Of a stretch of DNA of 55,960 nucleotides, positions 1 to 6,636 are shown one piece after another. The notes beneath the pieces are model-generated. The model was not told where the DNA came from and made no database searches. It saw only the letters and a list, made by a program, of their open reading frames with translations. Position 1 is the first letter of the stretch; each line of letters begins with the position of its first letter. This DNA comes from Eggerthellaceae bacterium (GTDB lineage: Bacteria; Actinomycetota; Coriobacteriia; Coriobacteriales; Eggerthellaceae), in assembly GCA_910575165.1 (NCBI GenBank), contig CAJTDS010000018.1, positions 1 through 55,960 of the forward strand. Reading direction: 5' to 3'. Position numbers and translations under genes: made by a program.

Positions 1-415
1 CAGGAACACCGACAACCTCATAGCGCTGCTGATGCTGAGATGTTCGGACGCGAAGCCGCAACTGCCATGGAACCGATCGGTTCCGGTGAAGAAAGCAGCT
101 TAGCGATGCAACCCTCTAGCCACACAAACTACCGAAGCCTCACTTTTGGCGTGTTTTCAGGTCCATATTCCTTACCGGCAACTCGTTCCTCGAATCGCAG
201 CCATCGTGCAACCGCAGGCCCTTCGCCCCTGTCGGAGACGCTTTCGCAACGCTGACGCCATCGCCGCAGCGGTTTCGTCTATACTGGACCTTCCTTGTAA
301 ACTTGAGCGGCGATGCTGCGGGCGCGGCTGTCGAAGCCCGGCCGGCAACCGTGCCGGGTGCGCCCGTCGCCCCGCCCGCATCGCCTGTCCGCACGTCAAA
401 CTAGGAGCTTGCCCC
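1..415. other. 5' intergenic/edge region upstream of the NSS transporter
   Basis: No convincing gene is visible in these 415 bases. The open frames are short, overlap on both strands, and read as Arg/Ser/Pro-rich shadow peptides. A TATACT hexamer at 280-285 is the only promoter-like element. The base composition of positions 100-200 is less GC-rich than the flanking genes, as expected of non-coding DNA. A gene starting left of the window could end here, but I cannot identify one. Confidence 0.5.
280..285 (+). promoter_or_regulatory. Putative -10 element (TATACT) of the NSS transporter gene
   Basis: TATACT lies about 130 bases upstream of the transporter start. The same hexamer stands upstream of several other genes in this window (6242, 10911, 10278, 52308, 53962 and 55378), which makes it a plausible house-keeping -10 box. 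No good -35 box is visible at 17 bases. Confidence 0.4.
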
Positions 416-1807
416 ATGGCCCGCGAAACCTTCGGATCTCGTCTGGGATTCATCCTCATCAGCGCTGGCTGCGCCATCGGCTTGGGAAACGTCTGGCGCT
501 TCCCCTACATCACCGGCCTCTACGGCGGCGCTGCCTTCGTCGTCATGTACCTGGTGTTCCTGGCCATCTTCGCGCTTCCCATCCTGGTCATGGAGTTCGC
601 CGTGGGGCGTGCCAGCCACAAGGGCGTCGCCCGCAGCTTCGACACGCTGGAGCCCGCCGGCAGCAAGTGGCATCGCTTCAAATGGGTGGCCCTGTTCGGC
701 AACTACCTGCTCATGATGTTCTACACCACGGTGGCTGGATGGATGCTGGCCTTCATGGTGTTCAGCCTCACCGGCACCTTCAACGGCCTGGAGGCTTCCC
801 AGGTGGAGGGCGTGTTCAACGGTCTTCTGGCCGACCCGCTGCAGATGGCGCTCTTTATGCTCATCGTTGTGGCCATCGGCGTGCTGGTCTGCCGCGCGGG
901 GCTGCGCAACGGCGTCGAGCGCATCACCAAGGGCATGATGGTGGCGCTCTTCGCGGTGCTCGCCGTGCTGTGCATCCGCGCCGTCACGCTGCCGGGCGCC
1001 GGCGAGGGCCTGGCCTTCTACCTGCTGCCCGACTTCGGCAAGCTCTTCGAGGGCGGCCCGGGCACTTTCGCCGACGCAGTGCTGGCCGCCATGGGTCAGG
1101 CGTTCTTCACGGTGTCGGTGGGCGTGGGCTCCATGTCCATCTTCGGCAGCTACGTGGACAAACGCTACGGGCTTACGGGCGAGGCGGTGCGCATCGCGGG
1201 TCTTGACACCCTGGTGGCCATCATGGCCGGGCTCATCATCTTCCCCGCCTGCTTCGCCTTCGGAGTGGAACCGGGAGCCGGCCCGGGGCTCGTGTTCATC
1301 ACGCTGCCCAGCGTCTTCAACCAGATGCCGCTCGGGCAGCTGTGGGGGGCGCTCTTCTTCGTGTTCATGAGCTTCGCGGCGCTTTCCACGGTCATCGCCG
1401 TGTTCGAGAACATCATGAGCTTCTCCATGGACCAATGGGGCTGGTCGCGGAAGAAGTCCTGCGCCGTGAACGGCGTCGCCCTGGCGCTGCTGAGCCTGCC
1501 CTGCGTGCTGGGCTTCAACCTGTGGGCTAGCGTGGAGGTGCCGGGCATCGGAAACATTCAGGCCATCGAGGATTTCCTCATGTCCAACAACGTGCTGCCC
1601 TTGGGCGCCCTCGTGTTCCTGCTGTTCTGCACCACCAAGCGCGGCTGGGGCTGGGACCGCTTCCTAGCCGAGGCCGACACCGGGCGCGGCATCCCCTTCC
1701 CCCGCTGGACGCGCCCCTACATCCGCTACGTGCTGCCCGTGCTCATCGTCATCGTGCTCATCAGCGGCTACGTCCCCATCGTGCAAACCTGGCTGGGCTT
1801 GGGCTAA
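416..1807 (+). CDS. Neurotransmitter:sodium symporter (NSS/SNF) family transporter
   Basis: A 463-residue polytopic membrane protein. Its N-terminus carries the family signature GLGNVWRFPY in transmembrane helix 1, the segment that forms part of the Na+ and substrate site in LeuT-type transporters. The rest shows about 11-12 hydrophobic spans, which fits the family length. Bacterial members import amino acids or related amines with Na+; the substrate cannot be told from sequence. The ATG at 416 is chosen because the preceding reading is Arg/Cys-rich, unlike a transporter, and AGGAGCT stands 7-13 bases upstream. The gene is monocistronic and converges with the asparagine synthase gene; a long hairpin at 1894-1957 separates the two. 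Confidence 0.9.
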   Translation: MARETFGSRLGFILISAGCAIGLGNVWRFPYITGLYGGAAFVVMYLVFLAIFALPILVMEFAVGRASHKGVARSFDTLEPAGSKWHRFKWVALFGNYLLMMFYTTVAGWMLAFMVFSLTGTFNGLEASQVEGVFNGLLADPLQMALFMLIVVAIGVLVCRAGLRNGVERITKGMMVALFAVLAVLCIRAVTLPGAGEGLAFYLLPDFGKLFEGGPGTFADAVLAAMGQAFFTVSVGVGSMSIFGSYVDKRYGLTGEAVRIAGLDTLVAIMAGLIIFPACFAFGVEPGAGPGLVFITLPSVFNQMPLGQLWGALFFVFMSFAALSTVIAVFENIMSFSMDQWGWSRKKSCAVNGVALALLSLPCVLGFNLWASVEVPGIGNIQAIEDFLMSNNVLPLGALVFLLFCTTKRGWGWDRFLAEADTGRGIPFPRWTRPYIRYVLPVLIVIVLISGYVPIVQTWLGLG

Positions 1808-1893
1808 CCTACCCTGGCCGCTGGGCGCATTCGCGGGCGCCGAAGCCCCGCCGCCCGCCCTCGCGACGATCCCGCACGCGAGCAGCCGCAAAA

Positions 1894-1957
1894 GAAGCCC
1901 GCATAATCGGCAGGTTCGTGAGTATTTTTGCGCCAACCTGCCGATTGTGCGGGCTTC
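1894..1957. terminator. Long hairpin between convergent genes (REP-like, copy 1)
   Basis: Arms of 23 bases at 1894-1916 and 1935-1957 pair completely in RNA (one G-U) around an 18-base loop containing T5. It lies between the stop codons of two convergent genes, so it may terminate both. Its core (GGCAGGTTCG, then a T-run and GCGC, then AACCTGCC) is shared with the hairpin at 6505-6566, which suggests a dispersed palindromic element and not just a terminator. Confidence 0.7.
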
Positions 1958-1965
1958 GGCGCTTC

Positions 1966-3858
1966 CTACCCTCGCCGCCGGGCGCGCTTGCTTGCGCCGA
2001 AGAACTGGTCGTGCCATAGGATGAAGCTGTAGAACGACCAGATCCGCTGCATGTGCGACACGCCCGTCTGTGCGCCGGCGCGGTGCTCGTCCAGAAGGCG
2101 CATAAGCTCGGCTGGCGTGAAGAACTCCCGGGCTGCGAAGCTGCCAAACGCCTCGCGCACGCGCTCGTAGTAGGCGTCCTCGCGAAGCCAGGAGGCAAGC
2201 GGCGAAGGGAACCCCAGCTTCTCGCGGGAGGCCACCTGCCGGGGCAGCACCTGCCCGGCCGCCGCCCGCAGCGCGATCTTCGATCGGTCGGAGGACACGC
2301 GCTGCCCCACCGGCAGCGTCAAAGCCAGTTCCAGCACCTCGCGGTCCAGGTAGGGCACGCGCAGCTCCAAGGAGTGGGCCATGGACATGCGGTCGGCCTT
2401 CAGCAGGATGTCGTAGGGAAGCCAGGTCTTCATGTCCGCGTACTGCAGCTGGGTCACCGGGTCGCATCCGGCCGCCTCGTCGAAGTAGCGCCTCGACGCC
2501 TCCTGGGGGCCAGGCGACGCATCCGCCGCACGGCGCACGTCGCCGGACAGAAAGCGAAGCCGTTCCTGCGGCCCGAACACGTAGTCGGCCCGGGAGTTGC
2601 GCTGCCAAGGCTGCTGCGAACCGCGCACAAGGAAGTTGCGGCCCCGAAACGCCGGCAGAGCGCCCGCCGTCCGTCCAAGAAGCGCTCGCATCGGGCCCGC
2701 AACCCGCCGCTCGTAGGCCGCCGTGCAGCATTCCTGCTGGTAGTTGGGGTAACCGCCGAACAGCTCGTCGGCCCCTTCGCCGGAGACGACCACCTTCACA
2801 AAGCGCGCCGCATCCTGGGCCAGGAAGTACAGCGGGTTCTCCGAGGGGTTCGGCAGCGGTTCGTCCATGAAGTACTGGATGTCGGCCGTGGCGTCGAAGA
2901 ACTGCTCGGCCGACACCAGCGCTGCCCGATTGTCCACCCCCAGCTGCCCGGCCAGCCACTGCGCCTGCGCAAGCTCGCTGTAGCGCTCGTCCTCGTAGCC
3001 TACGGAGAACGTGCGCAGCCGGCTCCCCGCCGCAGCCGCCCGCTGCACCAGGTAGCTGGAGTCCACCCCCGACGACAGGAACGCGCCCACTTCCACGTCG
3101 GCCACCAAATGCGCCGCCACCGAATCGTCCAGCACCGCCTGGATCCGCTCGGCCCACTCCCCCTCCGACAGGCTGCGGTCGGGCCGGTACGCCAGCTCGT
3201 AGTAGCACCCGGCGTCGAAGCGGCCGTCGCACCACGTGAACCAATGGGCCGGCAGCACCTTCCGCACGCCCTCGAACAGGGTCTCCTCGTCGGGAAGGTA
3301 GCTGTAGGACAGGTAGTCGGCCAAGCGCTCGCACCGCACCGACGTCGCGAACCCCGGGTGGTCCAGAAACGCCTTCACCTCGGAAGCGAACAGAAACTCG
3401 CCGCCTCCATCGTACATGTACAGCGGCTTGATGCCGAAGATGTCCCGAGCGCCGAAGAGCGTGTTCGTGCGCTTGTCCCAGATCACGAAGGCGAACATCC
3501 CCCGCAACCGGTCCAGGATGCCCCGGCCGTACTCCTCGTAGCCGTGCAGCACCACCTCCGAATCCGACTCCGTGGCGAACCTGTGCCCGCGGCGCGTAAG
3601 CTCGGTCCGCAGCTGCCGGTAGTTGTACACCTCGCCGTTGAACACCAGCACGCAGGAGCCGTCCTCGTTGGCCAGCGGCTGGCGCCCGCCTTCCAAATCG
3701 ATGATGGAAAGCCGCCGGAAAGCCAGGGCCACGCGCGAGTCCGCGTAGTACTGGGCGTCATCGGGTCCCCGGTGGGCAATGCGCTCGCCCATCAGCCGTG
3801 CCGTGGCCAGGGGATCGGCCACCCGGGCCGTTATCACGAAGCCTGCAAAGCCGCACAC
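1966..3858 (-). CDS. asnB: Glutamine-hydrolysing asparagine synthase (AsnB/AsnH type), probable cell-wall D-Asp amidase
   Basis: 630 residues with two domains. An N-terminal class II glutamine amidotransferase begins CGFAGF, so the Cys after the start is the catalytic nucleophile. A C-terminal ATP-pyrophosphatase synthetase domain carries the SSGVDSS P-loop. The start is a GTG at 3858, required to place the nucleophilic Cys at residue 2; GGAGGTGGGGAG lies just upstream. The gene overlaps the end of the racemase gene by 25 bases, so it is translationally coupled. Family members make L-Asn from Asp, or (AsnH of lactococci) amidate D-Asp in the peptidoglycan bridge. With a racemase and an ATP-grasp ligase in the same operon, the second role is the better inference. 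Ordinary Asn synthesis cannot be excluded. Confidence 0.88.
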   Translation of the reverse strand: MCGFAGFVITARVADPLATARLMGERIAHRGPDDAQYYADSRVALAFRRLSIIDLEGGRQPLANEDGSCVLVFNGEVYNYRQLRTELTRRGHRFATESDSEVVLHGYEEYGRGILDRLRGMFAFVIWDKRTNTLFGARDIFGIKPLYMYDGGGEFLFASEVKAFLDHPGFATSVRCERLADYLSYSYLPDEETLFEGVRKVLPAHWFTWCDGRFDAGCYYELAYRPDRSLSEGEWAERIQAVLDDSVAAHLVADVEVGAFLSSGVDSSYLVQRAAAAGSRLRTFSVGYEDERYSELAQAQWLAGQLGVDNRAALVSAEQFFDATADIQYFMDEPLPNPSENPLYFLAQDAARFVKVVVSGEGADELFGGYPNYQQECCTAAYERRVAGPMRALLGRTAGALPAFRGRNFLVRGSQQPWQRNSRADYVFGPQERLRFLSGDVRRAADASPGPQEASRRYFDEAAGCDPVTQLQYADMKTWLPYDILLKADRMSMAHSLELRVPYLDREVLELALTLPVGQRVSSDRSKIALRAAAGQVLPRQVASREKLGFPSPLASWLREDAYYERVREAFGSFAAREFFTPAELMRLLDEHRAGAQTGVSHMQRIWSFYSFILWHDQFFGASKRARRRG

Positions 3859-4733
3859 TGCTCCCCACCTCCGCTCAACAGCGCCTCTCCCACCGCCGCA
3901 CCGTCCATCACGTACGGCCGCAACCGTTCGGCGAACGACCGATCGACCTCGCACCGGCGCACCGAGGCCCCGCATGCCGCCACGCAGGAGGCCGCCAGCA
4001 CGTCTAGCGCATCCACCACCGCCATGCCGCCCATCTGGCTGGGCGCTCCCAGAAGCGACAGCTCCGTGCAACCCAGCACCACCGCATCGCATCCAACCTG
4101 GGAAAACATCGCCAGAAACGGCATGACCTGGCCCCACGATGGAACCTTGCCCGCCTTCACCTCGCCGTAGATCATCGCCTGCACCTGGCGCTGGCAAGCC
4201 GCATCGGGCATGACGGCCTCCACGCCCCGGCGGCTGAGCGCGTCGTCGTACACGCCGGAGGCCGCCGCGCCCTCGGTGGCCAGCAGACCCACGCGCCGAT
4301 ACCCCGCCATCGCCAGCAAGCCCGCCGTCGCCTCAACCATGGACAGCAATCGTCCGCGCTGCAGCACCGCGGCAATTCGCGACGCCCGGGCATGGGCCGT
4401 GTTGCAGGGCGTTGCCAGCACCGAGCACCCCAGCGCCTCCAGCTCAAGCGCCGCCTGCTGCAAAGGCCCTACGAACGACGGCGCCCCCGGCACTCCTAAA
4501 AGGTAGGCGCTCCGGTCGGGGATCTGCGGGCGGTTCAGCACCGTCACCTCAAGATGGTCCTGGTCGCGCGACGCCTCGGTGAACTCCACGATGCGCCGCA
4601 GCAGCCGCGCCGTGGCGGCCGGCCCCATGCCACCCACGATGCCCAGCCGCTGCCGCGCGCAGCGCCTCTCAACCATAGGATCGCCCCGCCCCGAAAAGGC
4701 GCACCCCCCCCCGTGAGACCTAATCATCTCCAT
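3834..4733 (-). CDS. Aspartate/glutamate racemase family protein
   Basis: A PLP-independent racemase of about 299 residues. Both catalytic cysteines are visible, in ATPCNTAH (about residue 110) and LGCTEL (about residue 222), and the N-terminal GIVGGMGP loop is present. It should interconvert L- and D-aspartate (or glutamate). Two starts are possible. The ATG at 4733 has GGGAGG four bases upstream and overlaps the ligase gene by 14 bases, which favours coupling. The ATG at 4676 gives the length usual for the family but has a weak ribosome site. Between the two lies a run of nine G on the coding strand (4704-4712), read as Gly-Gly-Gly; a change of length would shift the frame of the longer form. 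Confidence 0.85.
   Translation of the reverse strand: MEMIRSHGGGCAFSGRGDPMVERRCARQRLGIVGGMGPAATARLLRRIVEFTEASRDQDHLEVTVLNRPQIPDRSAYLLGVPGAPSFVGPLQQAALELEALGCSVLATPCNTAHARASRIAAVLQRGRLLSMVEATAGLLAMAGYRRVGLLATEGAAASGVYDDALSRRGVEAVMPDAACQRQVQAMIYGEVKAGKVPSWGQVMPFLAMFSQVGCDAVVLGCTELSLLGAPSQMGGMAVVDALDVLAASCVAACGASVRRCEVDRSFAERLRPYVMDGAAVGEALLSGGGEQCAALQAS
4704..4712 (-). repeat. G9 homopolymer tract in the first codons of the racemase gene
   Basis: Nine C on the plus strand (nine G in coding sense) lie 21 bases after the upstream ATG of the racemase. With nine the frame is open. With ten, the reading would stop at a TGA that overlaps the internal ATG at 4676. Such tracts are classic slipped-strand sites, but variation is not shown here. 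Confidence 0.8.
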
Positions 4734-5970
4734 GGCGCCTCCCGAAGCATTCCGCGTACTGCCGCCGGTAGTTGCGTTGGTTCATCTGGTAGCTCAGCCA
4801 ACGCAGGGGCGAGCGGTCGGCACCGCCCCAATAGGTCTGACGCACCTTGCCCTGGGCCTGCAGCCGCCGGGCCTTGCCAGCCGCCTCCTCCGCCGAATAG
4901 GCCGCCACCACCGAAAGCGGCACCATGGTCCACAGCACCTGGTCGGCGGGACGCGCTGTCTGGAAGGGCAGCTCGCGGCCGAACACCGCGTCGTAGGCCG
5001 CATGGCGCGCTAGGTTCACGCCCGACGCCGTGGCGAAGTAGCTCGACCGGCCCTGCCGCGGGTTCAGCTCCAACAGCTTGCACGTGCCGTCGCGCCGGTC
5101 GTACTTCAGGTCGAAGTTGGAGAATCCCACGTAGCCGACGTCTTCCAGGAACCGGCGAATGCACCCTATCAGCGCATCGTCGAAGCTGGTCATAATGGCA
5201 CCGTAGCTGCCGATGCCTTCAGGGGTATGCTCCTCCAGCAGCACGTGCCCCAGCACCGCCATGGTCACCCGCCCGCGGCCGTTGCTATAGCAGTTCACCA
5301 CGCGCATGGCGCTGTCGTCGCCGGGAACGAAGTCCTGCACGATCATGGGGCCGTCGTAGGCCGAAGCGTACACCAGGGCCAGAATCCGGCCAAGCTCCGC
5401 CTGGACGCGGGCAACATAGGCCTTCTTCTTCCCGGGAAACGAGCAACGCCGGTAGGCCACGTCGTCGGAGGGCTTCACGGCCACCGGGAAAGGAAGCGGC
5501 GACGCCCACCCGCCCAGCGCCTCTTCGCGCGACACCTCGCACGTAGCTGGGAGGGGCAGCCCGTAGCGCTCGCAGGTACGGTAGAAGCGCCCCTTCGTGG
5601 AGAACAGCTCGAACAGCTGGGGGCTCACCACGCGAAACGCGTACTCGTCCCGCAGCACATCCTGGTGGCGCACCAGCAAGCGGGTGTAGTTGTCGCCGCA
5701 GGAAACCAGCAGTAGCCGCTTGCTCGGCTCCTCACCGTGCAGCTGCCGGGCGTAGGACAGAAGCGCCCGCACGAACACGTCGTCCTCGTCCAAGCGCGGC
5801 TCGGTCACGTCCACCGACAGCAGCCGGCTGTGCAGGCAGATGTGAAACGCCCCTTTGCACACCACGCGCGACCTCACGCCGAACTCCTCGTGAAACGACC
5901 GCGCCATGCCGTAGGCGTTCGCGTCTCCACCTAGGAGCACCGGGATGAACCCTGCCGACCCGTCACCCAT
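4720..5970 (-). CDS. ATP-grasp carboxylate-amine ligase, probable D-aspartate ligase for the peptidoglycan bridge
   Basis: 416 residues. The N-terminus (PVLLGGDANAYGMARSFHEE, about residues 9-28) matches what I know of D-aspartate ligases of the Asl type in enterococci and lactococci. The central and C-terminal parts form an ATP-grasp fold, with VAVKPSDD for nucleotide binding and LKLLELNPRQGRSS as the metal-binding Glu/Asn segment near residues 305-320. These enzymes attach D-Asp to the side-chain amine of residue 3 of the peptidoglycan stem in the cytoplasm. The ATG at 5970 is chosen because AGGAG precedes it; an earlier in-frame start at 6024 lacks this. It is first in a three-gene operon with racemase and asparagine synthase. 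The substrate is inferred from context and similarity. Confidence 0.8.
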   Translation of the reverse strand: MGDGSAGFIPVLLGGDANAYGMARSFHEEFGVRSRVVCKGAFHICLHSRLLSVDVTEPRLDEDDVFVRALLSYARQLHGEEPSKRLLLVSCGDNYTRLLVRHQDVLRDEYAFRVVSPQLFELFSTKGRFYRTCERYGLPLPATCEVSREEALGGWASPLPFPVAVKPSDDVAYRRCSFPGKKKAYVARVQAELGRILALVYASAYDGPMIVQDFVPGDDSAMRVVNCYSNGRGRVTMAVLGHVLLEEHTPEGIGSYGAIMTSFDDALIGCIRRFLEDVGYVGFSNFDLKYDRRDGTCKLLELNPRQGRSSYFATASGVNLARHAAYDAVFGRELPFQTARPADQVLWTMVPLSVVAAYSAEEAAGKARRLQAQGKVRQTYWGGADRSPLRWLSYQMNQRNYRRQYAECFGRRHGDD

Positions 5971-6041
5971 AACTTCTCCTCTCGTCGGCAATAAAGTTAC
6001 CGAAACCCCAGGTAGAAGTCCCATAACGAAGGCTTAGACAT

Positions 6042-6091
6042 TTCTTAAGGATACTTAAGAACCTGTCCGCGCAGCCATAAGGCCTTAAGAA
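6042..6091. promoter_or_regulatory. Candidate operator: CTTAAGAA inverted repeat plus third half-site
   Basis: TTCTTAAG and CTTAAGAA at 6042-6061 form a perfect 8+8 inverted repeat with a 4-base spacer. A further CTTAAGAA at 6084-6091 is spaced exactly 30 bases from the second arm, about three helical turns. The site lies 72-121 bases upstream of the ATP-grasp gene start, in locally AT-rich DNA. A regulator-binding site is inferred; the regulator is unknown. Confidence 0.45.
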
Positions 6092-6241
6092 TTGCTAGGC
6101 AGCCGCTGATGAAAGCATTAGGGCACCTCTGGAAAGCCGGTCGCTCCGACCGTCTTCCCGCCCAAGAGCACCTCTTCCGTTTTATCGCCGTCCGGCAACC
6201 AGACTCGGCGACCGCATGACTTGCTCGTCTGCCCCGGACGC

Positions 6242-6247
6242 TATACT
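6242..6247 (+). promoter_or_regulatory. Putative -10 element of a small transcript
   Basis: TATACT in the context CTATACTGG is identical to the element upstream of the NSS transporter. AAGGAAAGAAGG follows, then an ATG at 6278. Any transcript would run towards the hairpin at 6505-6566 and be about 300 bases long. Confidence 0.35.
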
Positions 6248-6277
6248 GGTCGCATCCAAGGAAAGAAGGCTGCCGCA

Positions 6278-6403
6278 ATGACTCGTTGCACAGCAAGCAC
6301 ACGCCAACCCTGGACAAAGGTCCAATCAGCTTCAGCAACAGCCATGGAGCGAGCAGCATCGACTCGCTGCTCTGCAGCCCATTCGGGGCCCCATCGAAGG
6401 TAG
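6278..6403 (+). CDS. Possible 41-residue peptide, doubtful
   Basis: A short frame beginning MTRCTASTRQPW follows a promoter-like TATACT and a purine-rich AAGGAAAGAAGG, and ends before the 6505-6566 hairpin. The product is rich in Ala, Ser, Thr and Arg, and I recognise no domain or export signal. It could equally be part of a non-coding RNA, or nothing. It is listed because promoter, ribosome-site and hairpin are in the right order. Confidence 0.15.
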   Translation: MTRCTASTRQPWTKVQSASATAMERAASTRCSAAHSGPHRR

Positions 6404-6504
6404 CAGTCCGACGATCACCAGACTGTCGCCTATCCGGCCTATCCGCGCCGTCGACAAGGTTCTTGATGACGCCTTGCACCTTCCGGAAGCGGGAAACGCG
6501 AAGA

Positions 6505-6566
6505 AACCGTGCATACCGGGCAGGTTCGCACGCTTTTCTGCGCGAACCTGCCCGGTATGCACGGTT
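6505..6566. terminator. Perfect 25-bp hairpin downstream of aspS (REP-like, copy 2)
   Basis: Arms at 6505-6529 and 6542-6566 are exact reverse complements around a 12-base loop with T4. It lies about 70 bases beyond the aspS stop. The inner core matches the hairpin at 1894-1957 (GGCAGGTTCG, T-run, GCGC, AACCTGCC), so the two appear to be copies of one palindromic element that may act as a terminator. Confidence 0.7.
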
Positions 6567-6636
6567 CGGCACAAGAAAGCGGGGCAAGCGCCTTGGCTGG
6601 CACTCGCCCCGCTTCTCTCTTAGCCGATGCCGTCCC

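Larger units (their letters stand above)
5971..6636. other. Intergenic region between the D-Asp operon and aspS
   Basis: These 666 bases hold no gene I can support firmly. From left to right there is the leader of the ATP-grasp operon with AGGAG, a CTTAAGAA palindrome (6042-6061) with a third half-site (6084-6091), a plus-strand TATACT (6242-6247) followed by a possible small reading frame (6278-6403), and a perfect 25-base-pair hairpin (6505-6566) lying 3' of aspS. Confidence 0.6.

Noticed and set aside
2053-4170. 705-codon open frame on the plus strand antisense to asparagine synthase and racemase
   Set aside because: His/Arg/Pro-rich, no family resemblance, and lies wholly opposite genes with clear motifs; a GC-rich shadow frame.
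6045-6587. 180-codon minus-strand frame in the intergenic region after aspS
   Set aside because: Runs through the perfect 25-bp hairpin and the operator-like palindrome, is Arg/Ser/Cys-rich, and has no ribosome site.
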